A DNA stretch of 64,000 nt from Pleodorina starrii (taxonomy: Eukaryota; Chlorophyta; Chlorophyceae; Chlamydomonadales; Volvocaceae), in NCBI GenBank assembly GCA_030267565.1, contig BRXU01000027.1, forward strand, positions 186,001-250,000. Direction: 5' to 3'. Positions 60,415 to 64,000 of the stretch are shown piece after piece. Each line of letters starts with the position of its first letter. Position 1 is the stretch's first letter. A program made the position numbers and the translations under genes. The notes beneath the pieces are model-generated. The model ran no database searches and was not told where the DNA came from. It saw only the letters and a list, made by a program, of their open reading frames with translations.

Positions 60415-63400
60415 ATGGCACAGCCGCAGCCTGCGCAGCAGCAGAGCCGCGGGCGGAGCGGGACGCCGGGCCGCTCTTCACGCCTCGCGAAAGAGTCGAG
60501 CGGCTGGTCCCCGCAATTAGGCTCCCTTGGCGCAAGGTAAGCCGTGAGGCAGGCGCTGGAAGACACACAGCTGTACCCTGTCCTAGACCGCAAGCCCTCG
60601 GGTCCGGCTACCGGAGCATAGCCACCTGGCAGAGCGCCTCACGCAAAGCCCGACCTCCCCGCGATCCCTGGGGCCCGCAACCTTGCCCTCCCCCACCTCG
60701 TCGGCGCCAATCGCTCCCCCTAGCTGCCATGGCCCCCTGTTTCCCCGCCGCACAGCCCCCTCCTTTCTCCCAACTCCCTCCCGCACACTCTCTCGCCCAT
60801 GCTTACCCAGGCCTCCCCCCAATCTCAACCCCCCACCCTCACCCTGTCCTCATCACCCGCCCGCCGACCTCGCTCGCTCGCTCGCTCCGAAACCCGCATC
60901 GCCGGCAGCACCGGAGGGCCCCCAGCAGCCGCCTCGGCCCCCGGCTCCGCCTCCCAGCCGCGGCCCCCCAGCCTCTTCCCAACCAGCTTGGAGCCCGACA
61001 GCGCCCCCGGCCCCTTCGCCGCCTCCGCCACCGCGGCGGAGGCCGCCGCCGCCGCCTCCGCCGGCGGCGGCCCCCTGCCGCACGTCAGCAGCCTGGGCGT
61101 CCTCTCCTCCGCAACCCTCAACGCCATGACTCCAACCCCCTCGGGGCTGCCCGCCGGTGCCGACAGAAAGCTCGTGCCCACACGCAGCGGCGGCGCCGTC
61201 CGCGCGCCGGCGGTGCAGCCCCCTCGCAGCATGAGCCACCCGCGATCCGCCGGGCGCGGCCAACCGGCCATGACCCATGGGTCGGCGTCGCCGCGCAGCA
61301 GCCTAAACGCCGGCAGCGGAGCTGCGGGCGTGGGCGGCACGGCGGGCGCCGGGGGGCCGGCGGGAGCCTCCGGACCGTCTGCCTTGAGCAACAGCAGTAC
61401 GGGAGATGGGTCGGGTCAGGCGGGAACCGCAGGCGGGGAACAGGCGCAGGGGCAGGGAGCGGTGGCGGTGGCGGTGGCAGTGAGTGCCGCCGGCGGCAGC
61501 CGACTGGCGCGCAGCGGCTCCGGCCTGCGGCCGCACTCGGCCCGGCGCGGCGGCGCCAACTCGCCGGCAGCCGGACCGGGCGCGGCGGCGGCGGCGGTAG
61601 CGGCGCTCAGCGTCGGCCCCCTGGAGCCGTACGGCAGTGTGGGGCTGTCGATCTCGAACGGGATCGGAACGCCGCTGGGGCCCTCGCGGCCCCGCACTCC
61701 CCAGGACCTACAGGCGCAAGCGGCCAACGGCAGCGGCGGCGGCGCCGCCGCCGCCGCCAACGGCAGCGGCCTCGGTGTCGTACAGGGTGCCGCATACGTG
61801 CGCGCCAGCTCCGACAGCTGGGGCGCGCCGCTGCGGCCCAACTCGGCATCGTCGCCAGGCCCCAACGGCGGCGCCGCCGCCGCCGCCTGTCCGCCGCTGC
61901 CGCTGCGGGGCAGCCGGCCCGTCTCCGCGCGGCGGCCGCTGTCAGCGCAGCAGGACGCCGCCTCCGCCTCCGCCGCCGCGGAGGACGCCGCGCGGCGCCT
62001 CTCCCGCGTCAGCCTTACCTGCATCAATGACGTGCCCTCCTCCCCGAGCCTGGCAGACGTCTCGATGTTGGCTCCCGCCACCAGCCTGCCGTCACTCGCC
62101 GGCTACGCGCCGGCGACCGGCGGGACGCTGCCCTGCGGCGGCGGCGGCGGCGGCGGCGGCGGCCCGAAGCGCTCCGGCAGCTCTGTACTGGTGTCCTTGG
62201 ACGGCTTGCCGGCGGGTCCTAGTCGGCTGTATGAGGCCATCACGAAGCAGCTGGAAGAATCTGACGGCGAGGGGACGGGGGAGGAGCCGGGGTGCAGCGG
62301 CAGCGAGGGCGGCGACGCGGAGCCGCTGTCGTCGACCCGGTCGCTGGCGGGGAGCCTCCTGCAGCCGCGCCACCACAACCACCACCACCCGCCGCCGCTC
62401 CACCACCACCAAAACCAGTTCCCGCACCCGCACCACCTGCGTTCATCTCCTGGCGAGCTGCAGCCCAGCCGGTCGCTGCCGACGCAAGTCCCCCCGCAGC
62501 CCCTCAGCTGCCACCACCCGCAATCGGCTGGCCCGCCAACGCAGCACCAGCAACAACAACAACAACAGCAGCAGTTAAGGTCGCAGCAGGCGTCGCTCAT
62601 CGGCCGCATCGGGCAGCGGCAGCTTTCCGATGCGAACCTGCCGCTGGGGCAGCAGCTTCGCACAGGATCCTTCCAGGAGCTGCCCACCACCCCCTCTCCG
62701 CCGCCCCAGCCCTTCGCCTCCTCCTTCTCCTCGCCCGCCAGCGCCTACAACCCCCTGCAGCCCAACATCCGGGGGCGGCTGTCATGGACGGGTAATGCGC
62801 CGGGGCCGGCGGCGACGGCGGCGGCCACATCGCCGACGGCGGCGGCGCCGCCGCCGCCGCCGCTGCTGAACCGGGCGCCCTCGCCGTCAGCGCTGGTCAT
62901 GCCGCCGTCGCCGTCGTCCAGCGTGTCGTACCCGTTGGCGCCGCCGCCGACGCCGACTGCCGTCGCCTACCGCTTCCCGACGCTGGCGTTCCCGCCAAAC
63001 GCCGCCCTGCCGCCGCACGTGGCGGCGCTGCTGCAGCAGCCGTACGGTGCAGCGGGCGCATCGGGGCCGCGCGATCAGGCGTCGCTCGCCGCTGCCGCCG
63101 TCCTGGCTGCCGCCGCTGGCGCCGTCGCCTCCGTCGGCGTCGCCGCCGCCGTCGCCGACCTGCGCAACTGGTTCTGCCAGTCCGCCGCCGGCCGCTCCGC
63201 AGCCAACCATCTGGAGGACGCTCCCAGCAGCCCCGGTGGCGGCGGCGCCGCCGCCGCGGCGGCGCCGCCGCCGTCGCAGCGCCTGCCGGTCGGGTCGGCG
63301 ACGGCGGCGGCCGCCGCCGCCGCTGCCATCGCCGGACGGCCGTACGTCGTCAACAAGCTGCGGCTCAACCTGGGCGTGGTCGGGCCCACCTCCGCCGCCA

Positions 63401-64000
63401 CCCGCCGCCCCTCCGACACGGAGTACTACAGCAGTACGGCATCGTCGTACCCGGTGCCCAGCTCCCCCACCGCCGCCGGCTCGTGGCCCGGCGAGCAGCA
63501 GCACGCCGGCGGCGCCATCGTGCCCGCCGCCGCCGGCGGTCTCCTGCCGCCCGCCGGCGCCGGCCAGCGCGGCGGCGGCGCCGCCGCCGCCGGCACCGCC
63601 GACGCCGCCGCCCTGCAGGGCCACCTGCAGCAGCAGCACATGTCCCACAACCACCAACTGCTCGCGCAGCTTCAGCAGCAGCGCGCGGCGCAGCACCAGC
63701 AGCAGCAGCAGGCCCTGGCGCAGCAGCACCAACAGCACCAGCAGCAGCTATTCCATCAGCAACTGGCACTGCAGCAGCAACAACAACAGCAGCAGCAGCG
63801 CCGGCAGCAGCAGCCACAACAACAGCAGCTGCAGCAGCAGCTGCAGCAGCTGCAGGCGGCGAAGCAGCCGCTGGGCAAGCTGGCGTCCCTGGCAGAGGCG
63901 CTGGCGGCGGCGGCGGCCGAGGACCTGCAGGACTTCTTCATCTCGGCGTCGGCGGTGGGGGCGCCGCTGGACTGGGACGGGGGAGGTGCTGGCGGCGGCG
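60415..64000 (+). CDS. Start of a very large Gln/Ala/His-rich disordered protein (3' end outside window)
   Basis: Exon 1 (60415-60536) begins MAQPQPAQQQSRGRSGTPGR and ends at GTAAGC in phase 2. Exon 2 starts after the CAG at 60908 and stays open in that frame to the window edge, giving at least 1071 aa. The family is not recognised. The protein is almost entirely low complexity: Ser/Pro/Gly and Ala runs, a His-rich patch (about 62370-62440), poly-Gln run 1 (about 62545-62575) and a long Gln-rich stretch with coiled-coil potential (about 63620-63860). A few ordered islands occur (SRLYEAITKQLEESDGEG, SLIGRIGQRQLSDANLP, GRPYVVNKLRLNLGVVGP, LGKLASLAEALAAAAAEDLQ). SP/TP sites are frequent. A regulatory or scaffold protein, perhaps with a domain further downstream, is the best guess. 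Confidence 0.7.

Noticed and set aside
60351..62030. 559-codon Arg-rich + strand frame
   Set aside because: It is a shadow of the Gln/Ala-rich protein in another frame; its Arg/Pro composition is what GC-rich DNA gives out of frame, and it does not join exon 1 in phase.

Overview
This is nuclear DNA of a GC-rich green alga, most likely a volvocine (Chlamydomonas/Volvox relative). The signs are: intron-dense genes with short exons and GTGAGT/GTGCGT-type donors; TGTAA-type poly(A) signals; long Ala/Gly/Gln runs inside otherwise conserved proteins; an enolase of the plant ENO3 type with an N-terminal docking-like extension; and flagellar-type genes. I cannot name the species. All multi-exon models were built by hand from reading-frame continuity, splice consensus and family motifs. 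Splice phases are consistent throughout the listed models.

Layout. 1-0.9 kb: last exon of an unknown + strand gene. 2.0-7.4 kb: a small acidic protein that looks like APC/C subunit APC15, followed 34 nt later on the same strand by an SNM1/DCLRE1-type DNA cross-link repair nuclease (candidate dicistronic locus). 8.9-16.5 kb: a ~1745-aa single-pass surface protein with cysteine-rich GCC2/GCC3-type repeats. 18.3-23.2 kb (-): enolase, 12 exons. 24.5-27.7 kb (+): DEK chromatin protein. 28.3-31.4 kb (-) and 31.7-32.4 kb (+): a divergent pair, a coiled-coil protein and the NatC Lsm subunit NAA38. 34.2-37.0 kb (-): GT31-type galactosyltransferase. 38.5-43.4 kb (+): sperm-tail PG-rich (flagellar-type) protein whose last intron carries an amplified splice-donor minisatellite and a ~1.3-kb inserted element with terminal direct repeats and a target duplication. 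47.0-48.7 kb (-): a four-helix membrane protein. 50.4-59.8 kb (-): a 968-aa TPR protein ending in a DEK_C-like domain, with very large intronic satellites. 60.4 kb to the edge (+): start of a huge Gln/Ala/His-rich protein.

The genes are ordinary eukaryotic neighbours, not one pathway. The themes are genome maintenance and chromatin (APC15-like, SNM1, DEK, the DEK_C/TPR protein), the flagellum (enolase with docking helix, PG-rich protein, perhaps the coiled-coil protein) and surface or secretory proteins (GCC receptor-like protein, GT31, 4-TM protein). The most interesting signals are the APC15-SNM1 arrangement, a candidate PCNA-binding PIP box on SNM1, four non-canonical GC-AG introns, microsatellites repeatedly abutting splice sites, and the terminal-repeat element at 41.9-43.2 kb.
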